DNA of 5,406 bases from NCBI GenBank assembly GCA_021160785.1, contig JAGHBX010000550.1, forward strand, positions 1 to 5,406, in the 5' to 3' direction. The notes below the pieces were generated by a model. The model made no database searches. It saw nothing but the letters and a program-made list of their open reading frames with translations, and had not been told where the DNA came from. Origin of the DNA: Planctomycetota bacterium (lineage in GTDB: Bacteria; Planctomycetota; Phycisphaerae; Sedimentisphaerales; Anaerohalosphaeraceae). Shown here one piece after another: positions 4,767 through 5,406 of the stretch. Numbering within the stretch: position 1 is the first letter of the stretch; each line of letters starts with the position of its first letter. The position numbers and the translations under genes were made by a program.

Positions 4767-5406
4767 GGTATATGTGCTATCCTTCTTCGTTTTCAGTTCG
4801 CGTTTCTTGTCGCCGTAACGGACGGTGCATTTGTTGCCGAGCAGAGACCTGATGCTGGCGGTTTTGAGTTTTCCGTTTTGCCATTGGATATCCACTTCAA
4901 AACCGCCGCGGGCGCGGAGTCCCCTGACTGAGCCTGTCTGCCAGGCCTTGGGCAATGCCGGCAGCAGTTCGATAACGCCTGCGTGAGATTGTATCAGCAT
5001 CTCGGCGATGCCGGCCGTGCCGCCAAAATTGCCGTCGATCTGGAAAGGCGGATGGTTGTCGAACAAATTCGACAGCGTCGATTTCTGCAGCAGCGCAACG
5101 ATATTGGCGTGAGCATTTTCGCCCTCGTGAAGCCTCGCCCAGAAATTGATAATCCACGCCCGCGACCAGCCGGTATGCCCGCCGCCGTTCGCCAGCCGGT
5201 ATTCGATGGATTTGCGACAGGCCTCTACCATCTCAGGCGTATCGACGATGTTGTATTGCCTGCCCGGGTGCAGGGCGAAAATGTGCGACATGTGGCGATG
5301 GCCCGGCTCGGGTTCCTTGAATTCTTCCGCCCATTCCATCAGCCGCCCGTCGGAAGCGATCTTCGGCTGGGCAAGTTTCGCCCGGGCCGATTTGACGTCC
5401 TTGATA
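4743..5406 (-). CDS. GH95-type alpha-L-fucosidase, C-terminal part (runs off the window)
   Basis: The last 220 residues of a large glycoside hydrolase; the N-terminal part lies beyond the right edge. It matches family GH95 (inverting alpha-1,2-L-fucosidase and related enzymes), which releases fucose from glycans or plant and algal polysaccharides. Visible blocks, numbered in this fragment, are EWAEEF..EPGHRHMSH (24-41), HTGWSRAW (77-84), HPPFQIDGNFGG (118-129) and LRARGGFEVD (163-172). The Asp in QIDGN (124) probably matches the catalytic-site Asp of characterised GH95 enzymes; the general acid Glu is outside the window. The end, with TYTLSGDLGM and then TAA, looks like a natural C-terminus, so this gene's 3' end seems intact despite the junction beside it. 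Some GH95 members act on L-galactose, so the exact sugar is not certain. Confidence 0.9.
   Translation of the reverse strand, partial: IKDVKSARAKLAQPKIASDGRLMEWAEEFKEPEPGHRHMSHIFALHPGRQYNIVDTPEMVEACRKSIEYRLANGGGHTGWSRAWIINFWARLHEGENAHANIVALLQKSTLSNLFDNHPPFQIDGNFGGTAGIAEMLIQSHAGVIELLPALPKAWQTGSVRGLRARGGFEVDIQWQNGKLKTASIRSLLGNKCTVRYGDKKRELKTKKDSTYTLSGDLGM

Overview
This window most likely comes from a bacterium of the PVC superphylum, with Planctomycetota the best guess. The reasons are a Tat-exported one-domain sulfatase, a GH95-type fucosidase, a Gram-negative-type DnaK and a near-perfect sigma-54 promoter. That assignment is inference from gene content, because the window holds no rRNA or other phylogenetic marker besides DnaK.

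Layout from left to right. Positions 1-180 are AT-rich non-coding sequence downstream of the sulfatase, with a long hairpin. Positions 181-1581 (minus) encode an exported family S1 sulfatase with a strong Shine-Dalgarno site. Positions 1582-1864 hold what looks like a miniature remnant of an IS110/IS1111-type insertion sequence. It has 13-bp perfect inverted repeats about 135 bp apart, a -10 box, a ribosome binding site, a decayed transposase start (ATA instead of ATG, one frameshift) and nothing of the transposase body. A palindrome separates it from dnaK. Positions 1865-3793 (minus) encode a complete DnaK. The gap at 3794-4067 is a divergent regulatory region. It carries a textbook -24/-12 sigma-54 promoter facing dnaK, overlapping palindromes about 95 bp upstream of the predicted dnaK start site, and a good sigma-70 promoter facing the other way. 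Positions 4068-4766 (plus) are a ModA-like substrate-binding lipoprotein gene, broken by an in-frame TGA and lacking its C-terminal part. Its residual frame runs into the 3' end of a convergent GH95-like gene (4743-5406, minus), which is cut off by the window edge.

Functionally, the sulfatase and the GH95 enzyme fit degradation of sulfated, fucose-containing polysaccharide, but they sit on either side of dnaK and are not visibly one operon. DnaK appears to be transcribed alone: grpE and dnaJ are not next to it, and no CIRCE (HrcA) operator is visible. The most unusual points are the sigma-54 promoter on dnaK, the doubly broken modA-like gene, and the tiny bounded IS110-like remnant, which also contains a candidate promoter reading into the sulfatase gene.
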